Notes: generated by a model not told the origin, from the letters alone. Shown: positions 1 to 7,610, numbered from the stretch's first letter. The stretch is 8,290 nucleotides of DNA from JBAXPV01 sp037132075 (GCA_037132075.1 JBAXPV010000072.1:1-8290), one strand, 5' to 3'. Translations and numbers: made by a program.

Positions 1-11
1 TAATCATTCTT

Positions 12-19
12 TATCTTTG
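12..19 (+). promoter_or_regulatory. Possible Bacteroidota -7 promoter element
   Basis: The octamer TATCTTTG fits the TAnnTTTG -7 consensus of Bacteroidota housekeeping promoters, and it lies about 105 bp upstream of the first gene. The TTG partner expected 19-21 bp further upstream would fall outside the window, so the promoter cannot be confirmed. No other full match was seen between here and the start codon. The rest of 1-123 is AT-rich sequence without an obvious gene. Confidence 0.3.
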
Positions 20-123
20 ATTGGTTAACTTGTTAATAACCCCTGAACAGTAACCTTTAAATTAGAAAATGGGCCAAAATATTATTCAGGTTTTGTTTAA
101 AAATACACTTTAAACTTATAATT

Positions 124-3100
124 ATGAAAACATTAGCAATACTAGTACTTACATTTTTCCTGCCAATTTTTGCAGATTGTCAATGTCCGCTAACAAATGG
201 GGGTGGTTGCGACGATTGGTCCAACTATTCCACACTTGGTGAGATATCTAACTTCCCAATCAAAACAATTAGAATCGATTTTCATGTCATACAAGATCAA
301 AATGCTAATAATAATATACCCTCAACACAAGAGGCATTATTTATTGATATTGTTTCAAAAATGAACAACATTTTTAGCAATCTTGAACATCCTGCAATTT
401 TAAATCCCCAACCTCCAACTTATTACAGCACTCAAATACCAGACTGTAGGGTCAGGTTTGTGGTTAGTGGAGGAACAAATAATAATGGTGTGTATTTTCA
501 TCAAAGTGCAGATTATTGGGATGGACATAATCTTAACCTTTCTGGGTTTCTAGCAGATTCTTATAATTATTGTCTCAGTACTCTCCAGCCTTTTCAAAAA
601 GACAGTGTAATGCATTATATTATATATGGAAGCACTGGATTGCTACTCGGCGGTCTTTCTGGATGTAGCGGAGGTGATGTACAGATTAAAGGTATGTATG
701 ATACTTACTTGGCACACATTAATGATCTTAATTTAGTCGCAGATATTTGTGCAAGATACTTTTTACATGAATTTGGTCATCACTGTATGTTAAAGGAACC
801 CTATTTTGACCTGCAGAATGGAAATCCTTGTGAAATAAAAGATGCCGGGTCTTCAAATAATATAATGGATGATTGGCCATCGACCAAATCGGCTTTAACG
901 CCTTGCCAAATTGGATTAATGCATTGGGTGTTGTCAAAAAAGTATTATTCAGAATGTTGCCCAATTGATGTTGATGGCTTTATCGTTAAAGGTTGTCAAT
1001 ACGAGCCCCAGAGCAGCATAACCTTAAATGATGGACTTAACCATACATGGTTTTCTGAGCAACGGATGACAGGTGATTTAATTATAACTAGTAATTCTAC
1101 ATTGACCTTGAAATGTAAATTAAAAATGCCTCCCAATTCAAAAATAATTATTGACCCACATGCAAAACTTATCGTGGATGGTGGTACTATAACTTCATCA
1201 TGTACTGATGCTTGGGAAGGAATAGAGGTTAGAGGAAACAATGCTGCTAATCAATATCTGAACCCTTACGGTTATTACAACCAGGGTTACCTTGAACTTA
1301 GGGATGCTGTAATTGAAAATGCCCATGTAGCTGTGGCTTTATGGAATCCGGACGTTTGGAATACATTTGGTGGAATTGTTAAATGTTACAATACAATTTT
1401 TAAAAATAACTGGAAGTCTGTTGGGTTTATGACATATCACAACTACTATACTGGGTCTGGCCTACCTGCCCCAAATCAAAGTTCATTTGATCACTGTACC
1501 TTTTCTATTACCAGAGATTTTAGGAGATCTTCATTTGATACCCAGATATCAATGTGGGATATTGAAGGTATTAATTTTGTAAAATGCGACTTTATTGATT
1601 CCAGGCCGAATACGTTTTCCACTGATATGGGAAAAGGTATATATTCACTAGACGCTTCATACTCAATTAAGTCTTTCTGTAGAGTATCCACACAATGGCC
1701 AAACCCCTGCCCTGAGGTCGATCTTGAACGTCCTCACTTTTCTGGCTTTTTAGTTGGCATAGAAGCATTAAGTACTCATGGTTCAAAAGTAATTACTGTG
1801 GACCATTCGGATTTCGATCACAATGTTAAAGGTATTTTATTGAGTATAATGGATCAATCAAGTATTACTCACTGCAACTTTGTTTTAGGAAATTGTTTAG
1901 CAAATGACAAACCTGCTGAATTTGGACTCGAAATAAATCAAAGTACCGGCTATAGAATTGAGGAAAACAATTTTCAAGGATTAAAAACCGCTAAAGAAAC
2001 AAACGGGCTTTATATTTATAATAGCGGTTCAGAATATAATGAAGTGTATAAAAATCAGTTTCATGATCTTAATTTTGCAGAACAAGCAATTGCCAAAAAT
2101 AGAAACGAAAACAATATAGATGGACTACAATTTTTATGCAATGTCCATACCAATACGATCCCGACAGGAATGGATATTATAGCTGCTAAAGACCCTAACC
2201 TTTCTGATTGGCAGATACATGGGATCCGAATCAATCAAGGTGAGCCAGACTTTCCTGCAGGCAATGAATTTACACAAGAACAAACAAATATTAACCAAAG
2301 TGATATTACAAATGATAATAATAACCCATTTTTCTACTATTATAATGCAATCAATAAACAGCAACCGTTTGACTATACTCAATTTAAAGTTTCTCCTTAC
2401 CCAATAGAAATAGAAAATACCTGTCCCTCAAAAGTTAGTAAAATCGATCCGATACATGAGATGTCACTAATTCAAAGAGATTCAGTTAAGAATGTCTTTA
2501 ATCAAAGCGAACAAGCATATTACAATCTTCTATATAATTACAAACAGCTCATTGACGGAGGTAATACAAATCAGGTTTTAAATCAAATTGAGTTTACATG
2601 GCCTGAGAATGCATGGGCATTGCGAACGGATTTACTTGCCCGGTCTCCATATTTATCAGTAGAGGTCTTAAAGAGTGTAGCTAATAAAAATGTTTTACCC
2701 ATAGCTATGTTACTTGAAGTATGTCTTTCAAACCCAGATGCAACACGAAGTGAGTCATTTATTGAATTTATAAGGGATGAAATTCCAACACCAATGCCAG
2801 AATATATGCTTAATTTGATTAGGGCAAACCGGGACTTAAGAACCCTGAGAACACATCTTGAAAGTTTACTGGCTTCCTACTCCGAAAAAGCTACATTTCT
2901 ATCGAATGTATTGTTAACTGATATGAAAAAAGATTCGACAAACAATAATGTTGATAGTATCATTTATTACACCTTTAAACGCCAGAGTCTTGAATCTTAT
3001 TATTCCATGATCGAACTATTTATCAGTAATGGAGATTATACCAGAGCTTCTGATTCTCTTAGCCAAATATCAAATCGTTTTCATTTTGATGCATATAATA

Positions 3101-3612
3101 ATGAAATATACAATGAGTATTTGGTTTGGTTCTATTTTAGACAGAATTTGCACCTCAACAATAGAACGTTCATGCAATTGGATAGCACGGAAGTATCATA
3201 TTTAACGAATTTGGCTATGACATACACAGGTCTTCCAGGGTTAGCTATCAGAAATCTATTATGTTTTGGCTATAAAATTTGCATAGAATCTGAAGTAATA
3301 CAACAATGTAATTCACAACGAATTGGAATAGAACAACCTAAACGTACAGATTTTTCGGCAAATATTCGAATATTTCCTAACCCTGGAGATAGCTATGTGA
3401 CCTTCCTATTAGTCAACAAAAATATTGACCTTCCGGCAAAAATATCAATTTCTGATGCTACAGGAAAAGTATTGTTGGAAAATATTATACAAATTAATAA
3501 GAGTGAGGTTATCTTTGATACTAGATTTCTCAAAAATGGAACATACTTTTATCAAGTTACCGGACAGAAGGCAACAATTCAAAACGGGAAAATAAGTATA
3601 AATCATAAATAA
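124..3612 (+). CDS. Secreted T9SS protein with M43-like metzincin domain and beta-helix region
   Basis: This 1162-residue protein is probably exported by Sec and then sent across the outer membrane by the type IX secretion system. Residues 1-20 form a signal peptide (MKT, then a hydrophobic run). Residues about 45-275 resemble M43 (pappalysin/cytophagalysin) metzincins: an opening strand IRIDFHVIQ, the zinc motif HEFGH at 215-219, and a Met-turn NNIMDD around M248 followed by LTPCQIGLMH. The usual third zinc ligand is not canonical: in HExxHxxGxxH the Gly is M222 and the last His is E225, so activity is uncertain. Residues about 300-700 have the short Asn/Gly-rich strands of a right-handed beta-helix, with WEGIEVRG near 364. 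Residues about 778-1060 look mainly helical. Residues 1080-1162 are a type A sorting domain (IRIFPNP, then ISDATGKVLL and LKNGTYFYQV). The ATG is followed directly by the signal peptide, which fixes the start. The substrate is unknown. Confidence 0.88.
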   Translation: MKTLAILVLTFFLPIFADCQCPLTNGGGCDDWSNYSTLGEISNFPIKTIRIDFHVIQDQNANNNIPSTQEALFIDIVSKMNNIFSNLEHPAILNPQPPTYYSTQIPDCRVRFVVSGGTNNNGVYFHQSADYWDGHNLNLSGFLADSYNYCLSTLQPFQKDSVMHYIIYGSTGLLLGGLSGCSGGDVQIKGMYDTYLAHINDLNLVADICARYFLHEFGHHCMLKEPYFDLQNGNPCEIKDAGSSNNIMDDWPSTKSALTPCQIGLMHWVLSKKYYSECCPIDVDGFIVKGCQYEPQSSITLNDGLNHTWFSEQRMTGDLIITSNSTLTLKCKLKMPPNSKIIIDPHAKLIVDGGTITSSCTDAWEGIEVRGNNAANQYLNPYGYYNQGYLELRDAVIENAHVAVALWNPDVWNTFGGIVKCYNTIFKNNWKSVGFMTYHNYYTGSGLPAPNQSSFDHCTFSITRDFRRSSFDTQISMWDIEGINFVKCDFIDSRPNTFSTDMGKGIYSLDASYSIKSFCRVSTQWPNPCPEVDLERPHFSGFLVGIEALSTHGSKVITVDHSDFDHNVKGILLSIMDQSSITHCNFVLGNCLANDKPAEFGLEINQSTGYRIEENNFQGLKTAKETNGLYIYNSGSEYNEVYKNQFHDLNFAEQAIAKNRNENNIDGLQFLCNVHTNTIPTGMDIIAAKDPNLSDWQIHGIRINQGEPDFPAGNEFTQEQTNINQSDITNDNNNPFFYYYNAINKQQPFDYTQFKVSPYPIEIENTCPSKVSKIDPIHEMSLIQRDSVKNVFNQSEQAYYNLLYNYKQLIDGGNTNQVLNQIEFTWPENAWALRTDLLARSPYLSVEVLKSVANKNVLPIAMLLEVCLSNPDATRSESFIEFIRDEIPTPMPEYMLNLIRANRDLRTLRTHLESLLASYSEKATFLSNVLLTDMKKDSTNNNVDSIIYYTFKRQSLESYYSMIELFISNGDYTRASDSLSQISNRFHFDAYNNEIYNEYLVWFYFRQNLHLNNRTFMQLDSTEVSYLTNLAMTYTGLPGLAIRNLLCFGYKICIESEVIQQCNSQRIGIEQPKRTDFSANIRIFPNPGDSYVTFLLVNKNIDLPAKISISDATGKVLLENIIQINKSEVIFDTRFLKNGTYFYQVTGQKATIQNGKISINHK

Positions 3613-3652
3613 ATACATTTACGACAAAGCGGACTGAAAGGTACCTGAAAAA

Positions 3653-5113
3653 ATGAAAAGGATTCTTCTGCTAATTTTTATTACACTATTTACGCATAAG
3701 GTAAATTCTCAGGTGAATTGCCCTTATGCAGTAGATACCACCTTTACGGTTGATATGAATGGAAATTCTTCTTTGTACTTATTCAATATGGGTGATTTCC
3801 TAATCGAGGATGATAGTAAGATTGTTGTTTGTGGGAATTTTCAAAACATGTTAAATACAAATTTGCTTTCAAAACTTATCCGTTTAAATCAAGATGGTGA
3901 ATTAGACCCAAGCTTTCATTACAATGTACCCCCAGGTCTTACAAACAGTTTGGGAGTTTCGAGACTTACAAAACATAATGGACAATACTATATCGGATTA
4001 CAAACCAGCCCAGGTGTCTCAAGGCTGTTTTCAAACGGCAGTGTTGACACAAGTTTCCAATGTAAGTTCAGAAATAATACAACTAATTGGCAATGGTGGA
4101 CAATTACTGCTATTTACGTTTATCCGGATGGAAGAATACTTTTAGCCGGTTTATTTCAACACTCTGGTAACAAAAGTGAGGGCCTGGTAAGACTAAATTC
4201 TGATGGAAGCTATGACTCAACATTCCATTCCACAAAGGTGAATTATCTTTTATCAAGAATCCATCCCTTAGATAATGGAAAATTTTTAATCGGAGGCTAC
4301 GAAAGCGATAGTGTTCCATCACGAAACGGATTGTGGCGGATCAATGCAGATGGTACACTGGACAGCTCATTTAATACCGGATCTGCCAATTATAGTATTG
4401 CATATTATTTCGAGGTATTACCAGATGGTAAAATTCTAAGCACCGGGGACTTTATTATACCTCCGAATAACAATCATGTAATCTTTGTCAGATGGAATAA
4501 AGATGGGGCATTGGACACAAGTTTTAATTATTTTTCCGGAAATGGGGCTTTGGTGGGGTTTGTAATGCATGATAATTACATTGTTACAGCAGGTTGGCTC
4601 AATACAAATGTACCTTATCGATATACCATGGCTTTATTTGATACCCTAGGGAATGTTGATTCAACGATGTTTGGCCAGTGGGGGCCGGATTCGACCTCTT
4701 TCTATCAAGGGCCTAGTACTGCCATTTTTAGGGAAACTTCAGATGGTAAAATATTGATTTGTGGTGCATTTAATTCCTTTGGAGGACATCCAACTTTTGG
4801 AATGGCAAGAATTTATAAAAAAACTGTTGGGATACTGGATCTTCCTTCTTCTTCTTCTTCTGAGTTTACTCTTTATCCAAACCCGATTTCTTCTATTCTC
4901 AACATTGAATTTAACAAAGCAGAACACGGGAGCATCCAAATATTTGACATTACTGGAAAGTTATTGGAAACTCGGACTGTAAACGAGCTATCCAGGAATT
5001 ATTCCATGTCAACAACAAAATTAACCTCTGGCATGTACATTGTCAGTTTTGAAAGTAATATTACCAAGCAAAGATTTAATAAAAAAATTATCATTACACG
5101 ATTTGAAAATTAA
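3653..5113 (+). CDS. Secreted delta-60-repeat (beta-propeller) protein with T9SS sorting domain
   Basis: This 486-residue protein has a signal peptide at 1-20 (MKRILLLIFI, cleavage likely near NSQ). It carries delta-60 repeats (DUF5122 type), each ending in a motif like RLNxDGxLDxSF. I see these at residues 77-88, 124-135, 180-191, 229-240, 280-291 and, degenerate, 328-340, spaced 47-56 residues apart. A half motif DTTF at 28-31 and a final half repeat with SDGKILICGAF at 363-373 would close the ring, giving seven units; a seven-bladed propeller is inferred. A five-serine linker (399-403) leads to a type A sorting domain (FTLYPNP at 405-411, then IFDITGKLLET and LTSGMYIVSF). The gene starts 40 bp after the preceding stop on the same strand with no terminator between, so the two are probably co-transcribed. 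A role in surface binding or adhesion is plausible, but the ligand is unknown. Confidence 0.9.
   Translation: MKRILLLIFITLFTHKVNSQVNCPYAVDTTFTVDMNGNSSLYLFNMGDFLIEDDSKIVVCGNFQNMLNTNLLSKLIRLNQDGELDPSFHYNVPPGLTNSLGVSRLTKHNGQYYIGLQTSPGVSRLFSNGSVDTSFQCKFRNNTTNWQWWTITAIYVYPDGRILLAGLFQHSGNKSEGLVRLNSDGSYDSTFHSTKVNYLLSRIHPLDNGKFLIGGYESDSVPSRNGLWRINADGTLDSSFNTGSANYSIAYYFEVLPDGKILSTGDFIIPPNNNHVIFVRWNKDGALDTSFNYFSGNGALVGFVMHDNYIVTAGWLNTNVPYRYTMALFDTLGNVDSTMFGQWGPDSTSFYQGPSTAIFRETSDGKILICGAFNSFGGHPTFGMARIYKKTVGILDLPSSSSSEFTLYPNPISSILNIEFNKAEHGSIQIFDITGKLLETRTVNELSRNYSMSTTKLTSGMYIVSFESNITKQRFNKKIIITRFEN
4847..4861 (+). repeat. In-frame (TCT)5 microsatellite in a serine linker
   Basis: Five uninterrupted TCT codons encode Ser399-Ser403, between the propeller and the T9SS sorting domain of the delta-60 protein. 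All five serines use the same codon. Gain or loss of units would keep the frame and change only the linker length. Confidence 0.7.
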
Positions 5114-5129
5114 GATCGTTCAAATTCTT

Positions 5130-5165
5130 AAAAAAAACAGTGCAGCCCGGAGATCCGGGCTGCAC
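5130..5165 (-). terminator. Rho-independent terminator of the ardC operon
   Basis: A perfect 11-bp stem (5140-5150 with 5155-5165, GTGCAGCCCGG) has the four-base loop AGAT. Read on the - strand, it is followed by a two-base spacer and eight T (A-run 5130-5137 on +). It lies 24 nt past the stop of the 121-residue gene. The + strand gene ending at 5113 converges on it, but no T-tract follows the stem in that direction, so it may only partly serve that gene. Confidence 0.9.
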
Positions 5166-5189
5166 CCTGTGGTTTGATGATTTTTGAAG

Positions 5190-5555
5190 CTAAAATAGTG
5201 AAAGTTGTTTACAGGCAATCTCCCTGAGAATGAATTCCTCAATGGCTCTTCTTGCTATGGCGGAATCTGGACAACCTTCTTTACCGAGATTTTTTCGAAT
5301 GGTATCGAAAGTACAAAGCATGGCTTTCTTGTATGAATCATAGGCAAAATCCTTTCCAATGGAGCAGGGGGAACCCATGCCGGAATTTTTAAGCATATAG
5401 GAATAGCCAGTGTACCATTTCCCTTTGATCTCAGCAACTTCAACTTCTAAAAGCGGAATAACCGAGTTTTTAACGGGAACCTTAAGAACAACGGTTGGAT
5501 TAAGGCATACATGCTGTTTATTCACTTTGTAAGTTGTTTGGGTTAATGTTTCCAT
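5190..5555 (-). CDS. Hypothetical 121-residue protein with C-terminal clamp-binding motif
   Basis: I do not recognise the family. The protein starts METLTQTTYKVNKQHV, has a central strand-rich part containing GKWYTGYSYMLKNSGMG, and ends in a helical segment with SAIARRAIEEFILREIACK. The last five residues (117-121) are QLSLF, an exact match to the bacterial sliding-clamp (DnaN) binding consensus QL[S/D]LF, which commonly sits at flexible protein ends. Cysteines at residues 17, 64 and 81 are scattered and do not form a clear zinc site. There is no signal peptide or membrane segment, so it is probably cytoplasmic. It is the last gene of the ardC operon: its ATG begins one nucleotide after the upstream stop codon, implying translational coupling, and the terminator follows. 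I infer a role at replication or conversion of incoming DNA, based only on the tail and the neighbours. Confidence 0.8.
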   Translation of the reverse strand: METLTQTTYKVNKQHVCLNPTVVLKVPVKNSVIPLLEVEVAEIKGKWYTGYSYMLKNSGMGSPCSIGKDFAYDSYKKAMLCTFDTIRKNLGKEGCPDSAIARRAIEEFILREIACKQLSLF

Positions 5556-5556
5556 T

Positions 5557-5934
5557 TTAATGTGAATTAGTAGGTAAGATGACTATGTTGTTCATGGAGA
5601 ATGACTTGTAGATAGCCAAAATGAATGAGGATCTTACTTTCTCATCGCTTAAATCATAGCCATGGAATTTGATTTCAAATTCGAGCATTTCCTTAAGCTC
5701 AACCCTGTCAGGAGTTTCTTTTAGAAGAGCATGTTCAATCCTGGCGGCACAGGTGCTGCAGAGAACAAGTTTGTGGCTAAGCTCTCCGGTAGTGATGTCA
5801 TGAATGTAAAAGGTAGAACGTTCCATGCCACAGGCACAGAACGTTTTGGTGAGTTGTTCGCTATGGTCATAATCACAAAGTCTGTTTACTTCAGCGGCCA
5901 TAGCTGCTGGGGTATTGTAATAAGTTTCTTCCAT
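5557..5934 (-). CDS. Hypothetical 125-residue protein with a putative zinc site (CxC...CxxC)
   Basis: No family is recognised. Residues 1-30 are helical (PAAMAAEVNRLCDYDHSEQL). The next part has cysteines C33 and C35 (TFCACGMERSTFYIH) and C59 and C62 (LVLCSTCAARIEHALL), spaced as in a small zinc ribbon, with strand-forming residues between the pairs. The second half (75-125) is an acidic helix (RVELKEMLEFEIKFHGYDLSDEKV) and a hydrophobic tail. There is no signal peptide. It lies between ardC and the clamp-motif gene, 3 nt after the ardC stop and 1 nt before the next start, so all three are one operon. The context suggests a helper in antirestriction or DNA metabolism of a mobile element. Zinc binding is predicted from spacing only. 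Confidence 0.8.
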   Translation of the reverse strand: MEETYYNTPAAMAAEVNRLCDYDHSEQLTKTFCACGMERSTFYIHDITTGELSHKLVLCSTCAARIEHALLKETPDRVELKEMLEFEIKFHGYDLSDEKVRSSFILAIYKSFSMNNIVILPTNSH

Positions 5935-5937
5935 GGT

Positions 5938-6840
5938 TTAGGATATTTGAATTTGTTGAACTGAGGTTTCTGTTTCGGTTTCTTCAGGTGGAGCAACTTG
6001 TTGCTCGAGATTAAGAATGTAATTCACTGCCCGGGATGCTTTACTTGCAGCCCAGATGATCCAGTCGGTGTTGTCTGATAGTACTTTCTTCCAATGGTTG
6101 ATGTAGCTTGCTGAAACATCAAGGCTGACTGGGTTTTCTGAAATGACATTGAGATAAGCGGCACCCAATTCGGCTACCAGTTCTTCTTTGGAATAGGCCT
6201 GCGCTGTTTCTTCGCTGAAACCTGACATTTCCCGGTTCAGCCTGGAAGGATGTCCTGTCGAGTGAGTCAATTCATGGTACATGGATCGAAAATAATTTTC
6301 TATGCCGTTGAACTGCCCTGGATTTGGCATTCTTATGGTGTCGATGGCAGGACAGTAGGAAGGTCTGGCATGTTGTGAATGTTCAATGATAGGGCGGTTT
6401 GGCATGTTTTCAATGATTTCTTCTGCAGACCGGTTGCGAGTAACTTCTGAGTTGCAGCCCTGGGAGAGTTTGTTGACCTTGGCCTGACCCTTTTCGGTCC
6501 AGGTGCATTGGTCTGAATTGAAAATGTAGTAGTAGCGCAGATACCAGATCTTGTTTTCATTGCCAGCGTCATCAGTTTCACGCAGGGTTTTAGTGAAAAT
6601 CACAAAAGTGCCTTTCTCTCCTTTGTTGACCTGGCCACCGGCTTCGCGGATTTGTTTGAAACTTCCCCAGACCGGGGACTGAAATTCTGAGAATCCCAAT
6701 AGCATTTGATTAACTCCTTGGTACAGGTGTCCTGCCAGGGATACAGGATGAGGGGTCTTCCACATCTTCTGCCAGGAGTCGGTGGACATGTTGTTGATGA
6801 TGGAATCAGTGATCTTCTGATAGATTTCATTGTTTTTCAT
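5938..6840 (-). CDS. ardC: ArdC-family antirestriction protein (ssDNA-binding N domain + zincin-like domain)
   Basis: ArdC proteins protect incoming conjugative DNA from host restriction. The N-terminal domain (formerly DUF1738) binds single-stranded DNA and the C-terminal domain is a zincin-like metallopeptidase. With the ATG at 6840 the protein has 300 residues, the usual full length. The N domain shows W58...FKQIREAGG (61-69), KGEKGTFVIF and YYYIFN ending at 108. The C domain shows DTIRMP (167-172), YFRSMYHELTHSTGH with HExxH at 189-193, then EELVAELGAAYL (219-230) supplying the acidic third ligand, and a final helix ASKASRAVNYIL. The tail is acidic and Thr/Gln-rich. An in-frame GTG at 6876 would add 12 residues. 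I reject it because the ATG at 6840 matches the family start and sits exactly 15 nt after a leader hairpin, as in the DUF6573-like gene. It is the first gene of a three-gene operon behind a structured promoter cassette. Confidence 0.93.
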   Translation of the reverse strand: MKNNEIYQKITDSIINNMSTDSWQKMWKTPHPVSLAGHLYQGVNQMLLGFSEFQSPVWGSFKQIREAGGQVNKGEKGTFVIFTKTLRETDDAGNENKIWYLRYYYIFNSDQCTWTEKGQAKVNKLSQGCNSEVTRNRSAEEIIENMPNRPIIEHSQHARPSYCPAIDTIRMPNPGQFNGIENYFRSMYHELTHSTGHPSRLNREMSGFSEETAQAYSKEELVAELGAAYLNVISENPVSLDVSASYINHWKKVLSDNTDWIIWAASKASRAVNYILNLEQQVAPPEETETETSVQQIQIS

Positions 6841-6855
6841 TGAATGAAGTTTTGC

Positions 6856-6877
6856 GGTGCACTTACGTTTTGGCACC
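6856..6877 (-). promoter_or_regulatory. Leader hairpin 15 nt before the ardC start
   Basis: On the predicted mRNA, GGTGC and GCACC pair across a 12-nt loop, ending 15 nt upstream of the ATG. The hairpin at 7577-7598 has the same stem sequence, loop length and distance to its ATG, although loop and flanks differ. A control of translation start or mRNA stability is inferred. Confidence 0.6.
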
Positions 6878-6892
6878 AGGTGAAACTGAAAG

Positions 6893-7087
6893 AAATTTTA
6901 ACAGTCTCATACCGGTTGACCTGATTTGTGTCAAGTTCTGCCGGTCAGCTTCACCTTTGAAGTGACGGTACCCGAAGGGCGCGGATTCCATCAGGAGCGC
7001 GGTTCTTGACACAATTCAGAGTCCACTTCTGACGAGTCAAGCAGGTACCTTTGTAAAAATTTATGAGTACGTGATCGGGCGTTTTCT
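6893..7087. promoter_or_regulatory. Structured promoter cassette A (copy 1 of a duplicated element) upstream of ardC
   Basis: On the + strand this segment folds into one long interrupted stem with a branched tip. The outer helix pairs 6893-6903 with 7052-7062, then 6910-6913 with 7044-7047 and 6916-6920 with 7036-7040. The closing helix P1 is a perfect 10-bp pair, 6926-6935 with 7005-7014 (TTGTGTCAAG). Inside are P2 (6940-6969), a small CCC/GGG hairpin (6971-6979) and P4 (6980-7001). Copy B at 7611-7808 has the same helices with compensatory changes. With the leader up to the start codon, each copy spans exactly 247 bp (A: 6841-7087). The far end, 7044-7087, is nearly identical to the other copy. 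The likely role is a folded (single-stranded) promoter for ardC; a protein-bound double-stranded operator or a + strand RNA are alternatives. Confidence 0.75.
6906..6934 (-). promoter_or_regulatory. Predicted ardC promoter (TTGACA, 17 bp, TATGAG)
   Basis: On the - strand, TTGACA (6934-6929) and TATGAG (6911-6906) are separated by 17 bp. Counted the Bacteroidota way this is TTG, 20 bp, TA, also within the normal spacing, but the TTTG end of the -7 element is absent. The DUF6573-like gene has boxes at the same places, and the distance from the downstream box to the ATG is 66 nt here against 65 nt there. The first box lies in helix P1, and four bases of the second lie in an internal loop of the folded element. 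Confidence 0.5.
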
Positions 7088-7127
7088 TCCCATGAAAATG
7101 TCATATCCATATAAGAGGAACGAATAC

Positions 7128-7163
7128 AAAAAAAAGAGCAGTCCGGCTTTTGCGGACTGCTCT
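7128..7163 (-). terminator. Rho-independent terminator of the DUF6573-like gene
   Basis: A perfect 11-bp stem (7135-7145 with 7153-7163, AGAGCAGTCCG) closes a 7-nt loop. Read on the - strand it runs straight into a T-tract (eight A on + at 7128-7135). It begins 14 nt after the stop codon at 7178. It separates the DUF6573-like unit from the ardC promoter cassette, so ardC needs its own promoter. Confidence 0.92.
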
Positions 7164-7177
7164 CACTTTAAAATAAA

Positions 7178-7561
7178 TTAATCTTCACTGGGAAACATCA
7201 CAGTAAGCACTGGTGCTGCTGTGTCACCTGGTCCAATGTGGCAGATGAACTTGTGTAAGATGTCACGACGTTTTTTGGTATTGTAAATGAACACTTCGAA
7301 GGGAATTATTTGCTTGTCGCTATGCTTTTTAGCGGCAAGGTGTAGCATCCAGAGCACGTCCCAAATCACGCCATCCAGGCTATGTATTCCATCATCGCAA
7401 GGCTGCTCGATGATGGCAAAGATTGTCCGAGTGAAGCAAAGCGGAATGACGAAACCAGCCTCTCTCAGGATGGCAGGAGGGCAGGGAACAAGAATACCAT
7501 CTTCGATGGCTTGTTGACGTGTGTAGGTAGAGATTACTTCTCCAAAAGGGTTGTTTGACAT
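7178..7561 (-). CDS. DUF6573-like protein of a mobile element
   Basis: This 127-residue protein resembles the small plasmid- and phage-borne family I know as DUF6573. It has the opening FGEVISTYTRQQAIEDGILV (6-25), then REAGFVIPLCFTRTIF (33-48), the central IWDVLWMLHLAAKK (66-79) and the C-terminal GPGDTAAPVLTVMFPSED (110-127). The family has no established biochemical role. The loop between the second and third blocks is shorter than I recall for proteobacterial members. The reading frame stays open to 7654, but the ATG at 7561 is chosen because family similarity begins there and because it sits 15 nt after a leader hairpin matching the one before ardC. The gene is monocistronic, with its own terminator and structured promoter cassette B. 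Sharing that cassette with ardC suggests expression early after DNA entry and a possible counter-defence role, which is inference. Confidence 0.8.
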   Translation of the reverse strand: MSNNPFGEVISTYTRQQAIEDGILVPCPPAILREAGFVIPLCFTRTIFAIIEQPCDDGIHSLDGVIWDVLWMLHLAAKKHSDKQIIPFEVFIYNTKKRRDILHKFICHIGPGDTAAPVLTVMFPSED

Positions 7562-7576
7562 GGTATGTTGTTTTAT

Positions 7577-7598
7577 GGTGCTTTTTGTTTGATGCACC
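7577..7598 (-). promoter_or_regulatory. Leader hairpin 15 nt before the DUF6573-like start
   Basis: GGTGC and GCACC pair across a 12-nt A-rich loop on the predicted mRNA and end 15 nt before the ATG at 7561. Stem, loop length and spacing are the same as in the hairpin before ardC, while the loop sequence is not conserved. Confidence 0.6.
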
Positions 7599-7610
7599 TG
7601 GTTAATGGAA

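Noticed and set aside
4110..4322. Open frames inside the two T9SS genes, such as - strand 4110-4322 and + strand 4761-4982
   Set aside because: They lie wholly within well-supported coding sequence in other frames and show no domain features; the second mirrors the TCT repeat.
6841..6876. GTG start adding 12 residues to ArdC
   Set aside because: The added residues (MPKRKCTAKLHS) overlap the leader hairpin, and the ATG at 6840 matches both the family start and the spacing in the second cassette.
6893..7087. Riboswitch or other cis-acting RNA in the ardC mRNA leader
   Set aside because: The predicted promoter lies at the gene-proximal end of the structure, so the mRNA would not contain it, and the wobble pairs favour the + strand. 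It would be reconsidered if transcripts start beyond 7087.
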